Below are positions 36,201-49,700 of a DNA stretch of 64,000 nucleotides, in pieces. The notes under the pieces are model-generated. The model did no database searches and was not told the origin of the DNA. It saw only the letters and a list, made by a program, of their open reading frames with translations. Positions within the stretch are counted from its first letter, which is position 1; every line of letters starts with the position of its first letter. Both the position numbers and the translations under genes were made by a program. This DNA is from Paragorgia papillata (Eukaryota > Cnidaria > Anthozoa > Scleralcyonacea > Coralliidae): positions 372,001 to 436,000 of the forward strand of contig JAWNZC010000123.1 in the NCBI GenBank assembly GCA_035771165.1. The letters are read 5' to 3'.

Positions 36201-39200
36201 CTATGTTGCGTATATGAATGTCTAAACAACTTAACGCCAACCTATTTGACAGATACATTTATTCAAAGAAATGATTCACATCGATTTCAACTAAGAAATC
36301 ACGATGTAAATTTATCATTACCAAAACCAAAAACTGATTATATGAAACGAAGTTTTCGTTATGTTGGGGCTAAATTGTGGAATAATCTTGACAGAGATTC
36401 ACGAAATGCCTCAACTTTGAAATCTTTTAAAAGTAAACTTGTAAGATTATATATGGACTCACCTTGAATGCTTGAATGCTTGAACATACTAATGGTGTTT
36501 TACTTAATTTTTATAAATTATAAAATTAACAAAAAAATTTATGTATATATATATTTATGTATTGTAAAGTGATGTAAATAATGTACGGCTTGCATGTAAA
36601 GCAGTTTATACTGATGTAACTACTGTATGTAAATAAAACTGTATCTATCTACTCTACTCTACTCTACTCTACTCTACTCTACTCTACTCTACTCTACTCT
36701 ACTCTACTCTACTCTACTCTACTCTGCTCTGCTCTGCTCTGCTCTGCTCTGCTCTGCTCTGCTCTGCTCTGCTCTGCTCTGCTCTGCCCTGCCCTGCCCT
36801 GCCCTGCCCTGCCCTGCCCCTGCCCCTGCCCCTGCCCCTGCCCCTGCCCCTGCCCCTGCCCCTGCCCCTGCCCCTGCCCCTGCCCCTGCCCTGCTCTGCT
36901 CTGCTCTGCTCTGCTCTGCTCTACTCTACTCTACTCTACTCTACTCTACTCTACTCTACTCTACTCTACTCTACCTGCCGTGCGGTGTGGTGCGAGGCAG
37001 TGTAGTGTCGTGGGGGTATGTGCTATGTGGTGTGGCATTGTGTTGTATTATTTAATGAGTTTGATTAGAGCTTTTATTATTATCGTCATATTATCGTGTT
37101 TTCACCACAACCACAACTATCATGATTATAATTGTTTTATTATAGTTCTAGTTGTGGGAGATACGCATGTACAAGATTAATTTCAAGTGATTTCGTTTGA
37201 TAATTTCAAAGATATATAACATTTTTCAAAAAGTCATTTTTACAGACGTGTGATGTCAAGGGGTTAAATTTGCATATCAAACAAATCTCAATATCTCAAG
37301 AACAAATTGAAATACGGAAGAGCTGTAAATCAATATTATTTATTATTTGAAGGGGCTTTATACGAGGCGGGCTAGCCCAGTTAGCTGGCTGATTTTATGT
37401 CACGAAAATAAGATAAATCTAATTTTTGCTTCTAGGCACTTTAATGACAAAACAATTGTTGTATTTTTATTATCTATTCAGATGTCAGAGAGCATTCTTG
37501 AACAACATTGAACTTGGTCAAAACATTGCGAGGAATACTGCATTAAGTGAAAATGTATTTATGATGGTCATTTCTACCGAGCTCAGAATTCCGCTGTTTG
37601 TGGTTGGTAAGCCAGGAAGTTCAAAATCATTGGCCAAAGATGTCATCTCAACTCACATGAAAGGCGATGCTTCCGAAAGTGAGTTATTCAAAAAGTTGAA
37701 ACAGGTAAGTTCTTAATCTGAAAATTTTTGAGTTTATTGAATTTGCTTTACCACTATACAGTTTACAGTACAAATATTGAAAAGTAAATATTGCATATGA
37801 ACATTTGTATTACATACAGATAATTGCGACTAAGCCTAAAAAGAGACCATAAGGCTTTTATAACCACGGGTAGCGCGTTTGGAGAGCACGGGTAGTGTGT
37901 GCTGTTAGTGCGCTGCTTCTCGCCAAAAGTTAAGCCCGGTTAGACGGGGCTAATACTTCGGATGGGTGACCACTTGGGAATGACCCCGTTGTCGAGCTTG
38001 GGACTTATATGAGTAGAGTTGTAGTTGATCTCTCCTGTGCTTCGAGGGTTTGTAGCCGGGTTCTCCGGTTTCCCTCCCTCGGTAAAATCAACACCGTGGC
38101 GTATGGCGGCTGACTGGAGCGCCTTTGATATGCCTTCGACACGGCCACGTTGATCAGCGTCCTTCGCAATTCAGCCGCTGGCTGCGAGTAAGGATGATTA
38201 GCTCCCAGTCCTTTATCTTTTATCCTTTATCATAAATTTAGGCTTCCTCTTTAGAAGAGCTCCATGACCTGATATCCAACTACAGTATACAGATGAGACG
38301 TAAAGAATAGTTTAATATCAGAACATCTATATTGTTATTTAACAATAGGCGAATTTCTGGGTATTGCGCGCGCATCATTTTGCAAAGGAATTGGCGGGCT
38401 CCCCACAAAGTAAGCAATGGCAAACAGACTTGCTAGCGAGCCAACAACAGCAGAATAACAGTGTTAAAGTGCCTCTATGGCCTGTGGGATTTTACATATT
38501 TAAATAACTTAGGGTTAAAAGAAAGTGTTTCCCGAAATTTTTTCTCAAAAATATTATGTCCCCGCCCATTAACAGCGCTCCAAGGTTGGTACGTCTATAA
38601 CTGTGACCGTGCATTAGGAACCTGGTGCGAGTTTACTGTGTGACGTCACGGTCGGAACCGAATTTCTGACTTTTAGTGTGTTTTTGGTATTGCGTCTCTT
38701 AAATCTTTATTTAAGCAGTGAAAACTTTAGATATATTGATCAATATGTTCCAAGATGGTTCGTCTGTTAGTCATTTAGTAAAAAACTGTGACGTAGATCT
38801 ATCAATTAGAGCCCAGGCCAAGAAAAACGGTCTAACTTTCAAAATGGCGCGATTTGGGCTGATTTGGCCAACTTCGGAGCGCTGTTAATGGGCGGGGATT
38901 TAATATTTTTGAGAAAAAAATTTGAGAAACATTTTCTTTCAACCTAAGTTATTTAAATATGTAAAGATCCCACAGGCCATAGAGGCATTTAAACATTCAG
39001 AAACTGTATATCCACACTTTGTTTATTTTAAATAGTATGTTTACTTTGAGTGGAGTTTGCCAGTTTTTTTGAAAATGATTCGCGCGCAACACCCTGAAAC
39101 TCGCCTATATGGATGTTTGATACTAGACTATTCTATATAGTAGCGATACGATCCTGCTTAACGTCTCGTCCCGGCAAACGTCCCGTCCCGCCTTCCATGT

Positions 39201-39692
39201 AAACACTAAACAGACCCTATATATTTACGTGATGACTGGTGCATTGAGTAAAGAAATGGCGTCTCGTTCTTATTCAATGTAACACTAGTATTTTCAAAAT
39301 AGATCCACATGCAGTCCTATCAGTGCAGTCCCTTATCGACCCCAGAAGGCATCGTGTCCACGTTCAGACAATGCTCTAAGCTTCAAAAAGACAAGAATCT
39401 CAAGAAATTTGTGTCTGTCGTAGTTCTCGACGAAATAGGATTGGCTGAAGATTCTCCATTAATGCCTTTGAAAACATTGCATCTTTTACTGGAAGACGGC
39501 ACTGCTACCGAAGAAGACTTTTCGACAGGAAACGCACTCGAACATCTTCGTGTTGGGTTTATTGGCTTGTCCAACTGGGCTCTGGATCCAGCCAAAATGA
39601 ACCGCGGAATTATGCTGCGTAGAGGTGTTCCTACACTTGATGAACTCAGAGATAGCGCTAAGTAAGTCAAGATACGCAACTACTTTACCCAA

Positions 39693-39729
<37 letters not shown>

Positions 39730-40707
39730 CTTAAAGTGCCTATGACACGAACATTAAGTTTGTCTTATTTGAAAGAGCGCTTAAAGGGCAACTATACGTT
39801 TCCAGGTTATTTTATTTTCCGTTAAAGTCGGGAAAGTTCAATCTGGGCTTTCTCGTTTCCAGCCTCTCCCCAGTCTTCCCAAGAACCCAAACCGACTACG
39901 CGGCCAAGCCACCAAGCTCATGGCGGAAACGAAAGGCCTAGAAACTAGACTAACCTTTTCTATAAGCTAGTACGCACAAGTACGTCACAATATGTGACAT
40001 TTACGTATGAAGCAAGGAAACGAAAAACTGCAGAGGATTTTTTTTTGTTATTTTGAGTGTTCTTCAAATAAGGCGTTAATTTTTGTGTGATAGGTGCTTC
40101 ATTACAGAAGGGGGCTTAATACAGAGGGGGAAGCTTATTGCAAAAAAAGCAGCGAAGGCTTCAAACTGAAACAAAAATTTGAAATATTTTTCTTCTGAAA
40201 TGCTAGCCTGCATGGCCGGCGTTGTGCTTGGGGGCGGGTGAAATGAACGTCTGCTACAGTCCTATTAAAAAAAGCAACATTTTCCACCAAAAGTTTCGGC
40301 TAAATATTCCCATTGGTTTATTCGAATCTTAATGTAAACAAACTGTCAACTCGTCAAGCACAACAATAGAGCGGTGACTATAGAGGAGCTTTGCGTGATG
40401 CGCGGTCTTTAAATCGTTTATGAGCTCGAACAGTGAAAATAAATCGTTAATTTGAATGGTGCTGATATTTTGACTGTTTTATCAAAATGATTCCCAAGAA
40501 AATTTTGAAAATAAAGCTCAGTTTTGAGTTTAGCTTAATATATTCACGACCTGTTAGGTAAACATGACGTCAATCGCACTAATTAGGTTTGTTCCCGAGT
40601 CCGGGCATAGGGCCGAAAGCTCGGAGCCCGGTGAGGGTGCTAATCCCGACATGCGTGGAGTCCACTTTACACGCGTGTTGATATGCGAATCAGTTTGAGC
40701 GATCTCA

Positions 40708-40739
<32 letters not shown>

Positions 40740-43700
40740 GGATGGGTGTTCACCTGCGCGGTTGCAATTTTTGGGCACTGGTAAACTTTGTCAGAAAAAT
40801 TGGTTTACAGCAAAATGTACATCATTAATACCGTGGAAAAAGGGAGGGGGGGGGGGGGGGAACCTAGGAAGAAATGTGACAGCAAGAAGATGTAACAATA
40901 AACACAACTTGAATCTACGGAAAAAGCCGAAAAATTGCGATATATATAAGCTCTGACCGAAAAAGATAGACAAATTGTGACCTAAAGAACAAAAGGTCAA
41001 ATAGATGTCAGTTTCCTGTGGCTGTTCAAAGCCGGCAAAGACTTGTGCGTGGTATATATTTAATAATACCTAACTCTATGGAGAGAAAATTGAAGAGAAA
41101 ATCAAAGCATGCAAACAGCTTTTCATCTCGAACAGAACTGATTAGTGATTGCTATTTGTCAACAACAACGAAGAAACCGAAGGTAAAAAGACAACGTGAC
41201 TGAATTGGCAATGTTTGTGGTGACAAAAAGCATTTGAGCAGTGAGCGGATGAAAATTGAACGGTGAGAGATTCGTATTTACCAGTTTAGCTAATTGGAGT
41301 CAGTATATATCCAAAACACATTCATGCAGTCACGGCAAAAATTATCTTGTCAACTAATTATATAATATGTGGCATAAATGTTTCTTATATTTTCCATCTA
41401 TTTTCGAATAGAAATTTGCCGTTTGTTTCATTTCGGTGGTTTTTATTGACCTGCCTACTCTTTCAGTATGTAAGTACATAAGTACATGTGAACTTTGCTA
41501 ATTTTTTCGGGTGTTTTTTTCCCCCAAATTTTTCGCTGAAACTTTACTTGTTAGTTTTTCACGCCGAACTCGATTCTACTGGTTTTGTCTATTCCTTTTG
41601 TGATTATAGTTTTCAGGCTGTTAATTTTATTACTGTTCTCGTATAAACATTTATGGCAATGATGCATGGAAGCCATTTAAGAACTTATATGGTACGTTTT
41701 CCTTTGAGCTTCAGTCACAAGTTTTATTTTTCGTCGACCACTGCTGTATATTTTCGAATAAAAATTTGCTTTCGAGATTTTCGCACGGTGGGGTGGGTTA
41801 TATACAAAAACGAATCATTTTAATCAAGGATGGAGGGGGGGGGGGGGGGGGGGTCGGGGTAATTTACAAAAATACATGCAATACGGGCGAGGGGTTATTG
41901 CGTCCATGTATTTCTAGTACGCTTTAATGAATAAGAGTATATAGGACTGTAGCAGGCGTTCATTTCGCCTCCCACTGAAATGCTCGCTTTAGTAAACGAG
42001 ACCTTGATAAGAAAGTCTTCAAATTGTCACACATGTAGTTGGAAACAAGAAATTTTCAAATGAAGAATTTTTTATGATGTGAAGCCGTCTTGTTTTTTGA
42101 TGAGGGCTTAATAGAATGGGCTTAATAGAATAGTAGTAACAGTAATACTATTCTCAAGTCCCACTTTTTCTAGTGGCTCAATGGTTAGAGCGTCTGGCTA
42201 GTATTCGGAAGTTTGTGGGTCTCGTCTGGAGCTTAGAATTTGCAGTTTGTACAGCAAAAACAAACGAAACTTTAAAATTAATCTTGTTTGGATATATGGT
42301 TGTATAGGTAATGCTAGTGAATACAATACGTTGGGTAGCTTAAATATCTGGCATATTAGTATAAATCAACTAGGGGACTATTACAAATCCTCCATTCCGA
42401 TTGCCTGAGCTGTACTCACTGTCCATTGGTGATAGACCATGCATCAGTAGCGAAAGAGTCAAGTTTTAAATGCAAAATAATGCCAGAAAACTCGCGTTTT
42501 TGCTGAGGTTTCAGTTTGTTTCATTAAAATAATAGTTTGTCGGACTAGTTGGTGTATACTAAAACCATTAGGCAACTCGTTCTCGTTGTTCATGAACGAT
42601 AGTCATTTCGACTGCGCTTCGTCGACTATCAGCTCATAGGCAACTTGGGCTCGTTGTCTAATTGTTAACTACTCACTACTATAAAATACGTGTGTGATTA
42701 TTTTTATGCATTCACTGTTGTACCATCTAGCGGAATTTGTTCAAGTGATGAACACGTTCAACGACGAATTGCACCAATGATCAACAAGCTAGCTCAAGGA
42801 TATCAGAAACTGTATCAGAGCCAGAAAAAATCTAAAACACTGGAACAGGCGAAAAAAGAAGAATTTTTTGGACTACGTGATTTTTACAGGTACGTAGACC
42901 ATGCAGTGCATATTAAATTAAAGTCTTGTTAAAGTGCCTATGGAACGAAATTTCACTTCAGTTTTTTAAGATTAAATTTGGAAGAACACCTAAAATAATG
43001 AAAAATGGCTTTTGCGTACCTTTGAAATATTATCCCTTCTTGAGTTATTGTTAATCCAATTTGAGCAATGACGTCACACGTTGTATGCGGGAGAAAACGG
43101 AAAATCAGTCATATCTTTGGACTGGTTTAACTACAAGAAACCACACATTACAAATGTAATCAGACCGTACCCCAAGGAAAATTGCCAACGTTTGATGCAG
43201 TTAGTCAAAGCAATCCAAAGATATAACTGATCATGATTTTCCGTTTTCTCCCTAAGGACGAAGGGGCAATGTTTGTGCGATAACACTTTCTCGTGCAGAT
43301 CGAGCAAACGAGGTTAGTTACTTTTATTCCATTCAATTCAACTCAGAAATTTTCGCGCCAAAACTTACCGTCTGAGAAAAAGCGTATTGTATTGCCCGGT
43401 CAATTTGGTTTGATAGTAGCAATGATATATAACCTTTTCTGATAAGCCATCATGCACTATGAATTTGCGTATTAAGCGAACTGAAATATCTCAACAAAGA
43501 AGCAAGGAAGCGAAAAACTGCAAAAGCTGTTGCTCTGTCATTTTAAGCGTTCTTTCAAATAAGACAGACTTTTTGGCTTTAACTCAATCTATATTGTGCT
43601 TTTGACGACGACAACAAAAGCCTTGGACACGCGGAATCTAAATTGTATTATTTAAATGAATCGCAGTTCACAAAATCCTTTATTTAAAATTAACTTAATA

Positions 43701-46700
43701 TAGTCGAGAACGAAACAGTTTATTGTGTGAGAAATTCGGGTTTAACCCTTGCGTTTGTTTCAATTCAATATTTTTGTCTGTTTTTCATAGCTTGGTTAAG
43801 ATGGTTTATGGCTTTGCCGCCCAAGCAGAGGATGGCCAAGTCAGCGATCTTGAGTTAGAGCAGGCCATAAGGCGCAACTTCAGCGGTTTGGATGACGTTG
43901 ATCCAATCAAGATATTCAGCCGCTTGTTTCCGACGTCTCTCAAGTTCTGTTGTAAGGTGAGACATATAATTCCTTATTATATATAACCTCTTTCCGAAGT
44001 TAGTTTGTTCGTTTGCTGATGACTGACTGACTGACTGACTGACTGACTGACTGACTGACTGACTGACTGACTGACTGACTGACTGACTGACTGACTGACT
44101 GACTGACTGACTGACTGACTGACTGACTGACTGACTGACTGTAGTGGATTGTTCTGGCCTTACGTCACGTGACGTGACCTAACCTCATCTTGCCTGGCCT
44201 CATCTGACCTGACCTGGTTTGGTTAGGCCTGACCTCATTTGACTTGACCTGACCTTATCTGACCTGACGTGACCTTTGTGATGTGACTTGACTTGACCTG
44301 ACCTGACCTCATAATGTGACTTGACCTGACCTCATTTGATCTTACCTGACCTCATCTGATCTTACCTGACGTCATAATGTGACTAGACCTGACCTCATTT
44401 GATCTTACCTGACCTCATCTGACCTTACCTGACCTCATTTGGCCTGACCTAATCTGACTTGACGTGACGTGACCTAATCTGACCTGACCTCATGATGTGA
44501 CTTGACCTGACCTGACCTCATTTGATCTTACCTGACCTCATAATGTGACTTGACGTGACCTCATTTGATCTTACCTGACCTCATCTGATCTTACCTGACA
44601 CATTTGGCCTGACCTAATCTGACTTGACGTGACCTCATCTGATCTTACCTGACCTTTATGCAGAGGTGTAACTTAACGCTTGCCCGCTTGCCCGCTTGCC
44701 CGGGGCGAGTGGATATCATGACGGGCAAGTAAAAGTTTCCTCTTGCTTGCCCGAACGGGCAAGTTGCTTTGCCACAAAAAGCTGGCCATCTTTAAGTTTA
44801 TATTATTATTGTCGGCGTAGATTTAATTTTTTTGTCAAATAAAAATATGATTACTCGGTTTTTACCTGGATTCTCATTTATACAAATATTCACAACGAAA
44901 CAATGAACTCTGTCACTGATTTAATAAAATATATTTTATATTCATCGATTTCGATTCGAGTAAAAGCCATTTTCGTAATTTTCATGCATGTGTTTTTTTC
45001 AAAATGTGCGCCCACAGTTCCACTAACCGTAACGAAGCACTTCATGTAAAGAAATTGTCGTACATGACGCACACGTGCACGGCAGTAAAAAAAAACAGTA
45101 AAAAAATTTACTATTTCAATGGACAATGGAGCGATATCTAACCAATTTTAAAGGCTGTTCGACGACATTGGCTCAGGCTGGCAAATCATCTACATCAAAT
45201 TCATCAAAAATTTACTATTTCAATGGACAATGGAGCGATATCTAACCAATTTTAAAGGCTGTTCGACGACATTGGCTCAGGCTGGCAAATCATCTACATC
45301 AAATTCATCTCAGAAAACATCTACTCTGAAAAATAAAGAGTACGATATTAAAAAACGATCGCGACAGTTCGTTGACTCTTGGAAAAATGGGTTTCCATGG
45401 GCAACTGAAGTAAAGCGAGATGGACAAAACTATATTGTTTGTTCCATTTGTAGTGAATACTCAAAAGTGAAGGAAAACCCAAATGATTTAGATCGTAGAA
45501 ACAATTCGTTTTTATATGGATGTAGTTCCTTCAGGAAAACGTCGCTGGAATCACACGCAAAAAGCGTCCAACACGTTAATTTTGCAACACGGAAAAAGAA
45601 CGAACTTAGCGGAGAACCCTGTCGGAATAAAATATTGACGGCCTTCAGTGAAACGGAGAAATCGTCCCTAATTACTCTCTTTAGAAATGCTTTTGCTGTC
45701 TTGAAACGTGGTAAGCCATGGACAGACTACGAATTTTTATGTGAATTTGACATTGTAAAAGGATTAGATATTGGCAAAACCTACCTGAACCGGAACAGTG
45801 GAATGCAGTTTGGCCGTGCAATTTGTGTGAATATTCTAGATGAAATGTCTCAAGATTTCTTGAAGGCTAACTTTTTTAGCATAATCATGGATGAAGCTAC
45901 AGATGTCAGCCATAGTGAGCAGGTGATTTTGTATGTGAGATTTTCAAAGTATGGCCAAATAAAAACAAAATTTTGTGGGATCTTCACTGTCACCAGAGCC
46001 AATGCTCGTCAAATTACTGATGGCGTTCTTAAGAGTCTAAAGGATAGATTAGGTTGGAAAAATGATGAAAATGATAGTAGTGGAGATGATGAAAACGAGT
46101 CCGAGTTTGAAAACAATTCAGAGTTTGAAAACAATTCAGACAATCCTGACATGTCAATGGACAGTGATAGTAGCACGGATGAAGAAGTTGATTCCCTTGA
46201 AAATTCAGATGTAGAACTTAGTGTGGTTGATGAAGAAGCTGTTTCCACTGCTAGAGTTAGCCAAGGTAACCAACAACAAGAGACATCCGATGTGAAACAA
46301 CCTTTACTAGTAGGAATGGCCTCTGATGGAGCAAGTGTCCTCTCTGGAAAGAATGCAGGTGTACAGGCTCTCCTCACAAAAGAAGTTAATTGTCACATGG
46401 TATACATCTGGTGCATTTCCCATCGGTTGGAGCTATCTTTAAAAGACGCACTTAAACAAAGATGCAAACAATTTAATGATTTGAATGATTTCCTAAAGTC
46501 GTTGTATCTGTTTCACACAAACTCAAACGTTGTACATGCAGCTTTTCGGAATGCAGTTAAAGTGAAAAACAGGAAGGGTGGAACAGCAGTTAGTCGAGTA
46601 GATGGAACCCGTTGGATAGCCCACACGACAAATGCAGTGACAAATCTGCTAAACACAGTGGATTGCCACCAAGACTGCCTAGCTGCTTTGAAGAGTGCTG

Positions 46701-49700
46701 AAAAATTCAGTGCATCGCAGAAAGCTAAGGCAACATATTTTGAGAAAAGACTTCTACAAACGGCGTTTGTTGAATTCGTGATCTTTATACTTGATGTCTT
46801 GAAAGCCCTTTCAAGATTTTCTCTGTTTTCACAGACCAGAAGTATTCCTTTCCCTGCAGTCCAGTCATCACTGGAAAAATGTGTAGACCGACTGAAGTTG
46901 CTGAAACAGGATACCAGTCGTGGCGCTGAGCGGCAGAAGTATGTGAAAGGAGATTACAAACATGTTCTCACCCAGTGCGTTATGTCTCATTCTGGCCAGG
47001 AACACTTATCTGAAGCAACCAAAGTAAATATACTGGATATTCTCATTGACTGTGTCAAACAGCGCTGCTCTGACTCAGTCCCCTTAGAACTAGACAAGCT
47101 ATCTCCGCTACTGAATATCACAAGCTGGAAGAAGGATGAACTTTTTTCTCTGGATTCTGTGTCATCCAATGGCATCCGAACGTGGAAAGTATCTGACTGG
47201 ATGGATATAGAAATAGGCAACCTCAGTGAGTACATCTTTATAAAAGAGCAGTTGGTGAAACAAGGCATCGCAGTAGAAGAAATCCTTGTAGAGTGGAGAG
47301 CACTGAAGCGAAAACTTCCAACCCTTGACATCGACTGGGAGCATCCTGAAAAGATCAGCTGGGAAGATGTCATCAGCCAGATGTCAGCAGATCATTTCAT
47401 CAATCTTATTGGTCCAGTTGACTTCTTGGGGACATTCTGCCTCTCAAGTGCAGAAGCAGAGAGGGGCTTTAGCCAGCTAAAGGTTGTCAAGACAGACAAA
47501 AGGTCACGTTTACAACAAAGCCCACTTGAAGATCAGCTGTTGGCTAAGCTAGAAGGTCCATCCCTTGATAACTTCGACCCAGTTCCAGTCATTGAAGCTT
47601 GGTGTGTCAGTGGTGCTAGAGTGAAGCGTCCGTCCTTTATGGAAGGTCAAACATCCAAATTTGGACCCAAACCAAAAAAGCGACGCTGGAGCGGCTAACG
47701 CACACAGACAAGTAGTACACTGAATATTATACTGGGATTTTAAGAACACTAAATTGTTTGGTTATATTATGCATTCTTTTTTTGGTTATTAAATGTTTAT
47801 TCATATGATAAGGGAAATAAAATAATGTTGATTGGTGTTACATTATATAAGTGTACTTGATTCAAATTTTGTTTTAGATCTGAGGTAGTAAGTCTAGATC
47901 TGAGGCAGTAACATAGCCATATAGAGGAGTGGGAGGAGGGCTCCTGGTCATATTTTTGCCCCTGAGAAAATATTCGGAATAATCACGTCACTAGTCTAAT
48001 GAGTCGATATGTTGTCCCCCTAATTTATACCCCAACCCCCCCCCCCCCCCCCTAGGTACCCCATTGCCGGATGGCAAGTGGATTTTATTCAGGGCAACCC
48101 ATTTCCATGTCCAAAAAAGTAAAGGTCAAAAAAGTAAAGTTCAAAAAAGTAAAGTTACACCACTGTTATGATGTGACTTGACCTGACCTCATCTGATATT
48201 ACCTGACCTTTATGATGTGACTTGACCTGACCTCATATGATCTTACATGACCTCATAATGTGACGTGACCTGACCTCATCTGACCTTACCTGACCTCATT
48301 TGACCTGACCTTATCTGACTTGACCTGAGCTAATCTGACCTGACCTCTTAATGTGACGTGACCTGACCTCATCTGACCTTACCTGACCTCATTTGACCTG
48401 ACCTTATCTGACTTGACCTGAGCTAATCTGACCTGACCTCATGATGTGACTTCACCTGACCTCATCTGATCTTACCTGACCTCATCTGACCTGACCTAAT
48501 ATGACTTGACCTCATGATGTGACTTGACCTGACCTCATCTGATCCCTAACCTGACCTCATTTGATTTTACTTGACCTCATCTGACCTTATCTGACCTGAT
48601 CTCATTTGATCTGACATGACCTCATCTGACCTTACCTGATCTCATCTGACGTTATATGGCCTTACCTGACCACACCTGACATTATCTGATCTTTTCTGAC
48701 TTCACCTGATCTCATCGGGCCTGACATGATTTTATCTGACCTCATCTGACCTTACCTAATCTGGCCTGGCTGGCGAATTACTGTGTACAAATCTACAGTC
48801 ACACTCCAAACTTTATAGTATATGTGGTATATTGTGCAATTATTCTTATGTATTGTATTTCTGTAAATGTGTACGTGTATATGTTTGTACGTGCATCAGC
48901 GCATGTGTATATGCTTTTTCACTCGTTCGTTATGTGTATAACTATGTTATTTTTTGCTTTTAGCATCCGTCGCCAAAAAGCCTTCCTGTCTATCTTATCA
49001 AACAAAGTCTTGAGAGAACAAAAGACGAAAGGTAAGGACCGTATATATCTTTGTTTTAAGGTCTTATAAGGTTTCCAGACTCATTTCGGTAAAGCGCTCT
49101 CAATTCGTCAGAATTTATGCTACAAGGACAATATCTCACGAGTGAGCGCAGCGAACGAATGAGGTATTGCTCTTGCCACGAGAACAAAAAATCCATATCT
49201 TTGAGCAACCGTATAATGTTCTATTTATTATATGGACAATGAAATTATGCGTGGAAGTGGGGTTGATAAACTGAGTTGAATGCAAAAACTACAACCGCTT
49301 GACCAAAAACTTTTCGAAAATACAAATGAAAAATACAACGGCTTATTCGAATACTTCATTTTACGTGAAAAACTGAATTAGGAGAAGTTACGGTAAAAGG
49401 AGAAAATTTTGAGTTGTTGATATGTCACTCGCGAGCGTTACATACGAGAAATACGCCACTCGGTTCCTGGATGTAGTGAAATATGAGTTCTACGAGTGTT
49501 TTAGTTGCTAGTAAAATACTCTTCTCCATATAATAAAATGTTGTATTTGATTTTGCGATGAACACAAGCCAATAATAGTTGCGAATTTTTCAAGTAAAAC
49601 CTGAGGGCTTCACTCGGGGGCGATTTTAGAACAATGCGTTTCATTTTGTTCAAAAAAAATTTTCGCAGTTCGATTCCGAGATAACAAAACAATTCCAGCA

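Larger units (their letters stand above)
44661..48165 (+). mobile_element. hAT-family DNA transposon, apparently full length
   Basis: 3,505 bp with inverted ends CAGAGGTGTAACTT and AAGTTACACCACTG (one mismatch) and a 5-bp target duplication TTATG (44,656-44,660 and 48,166-48,170). Subterminal GCTTGCCCG/GGGCAAG repeats lie at both ends. Five-base duplications are known for a subset of hAT families. Intact transposase inside. Confidence 0.93.
44145..48770. repeat. TGACC-based minisatellite split by a hAT insertion
   Basis: Degenerate units such as TGACCTGACCTCATC occupy 44,145-44,660 and 48,166-48,770. The hAT element lies exactly between them, so this was one array of about 1.1 kb. Confidence 0.92.

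Noticed and set aside
37880..38010. Functional 5S rRNA gene
   Set aside because: The 5' half is diverged and the sequence continues into a SINE core and tail.
42165..42235. tRNA gene
   Set aside because: The A-box-like part is good but the B box and acceptor pairing are missing.
46009..46377. Antisense gene inside the hAT transposase
   Set aside because: A Ser-rich shadow of the acidic insertion on the other strand, with no independent support.
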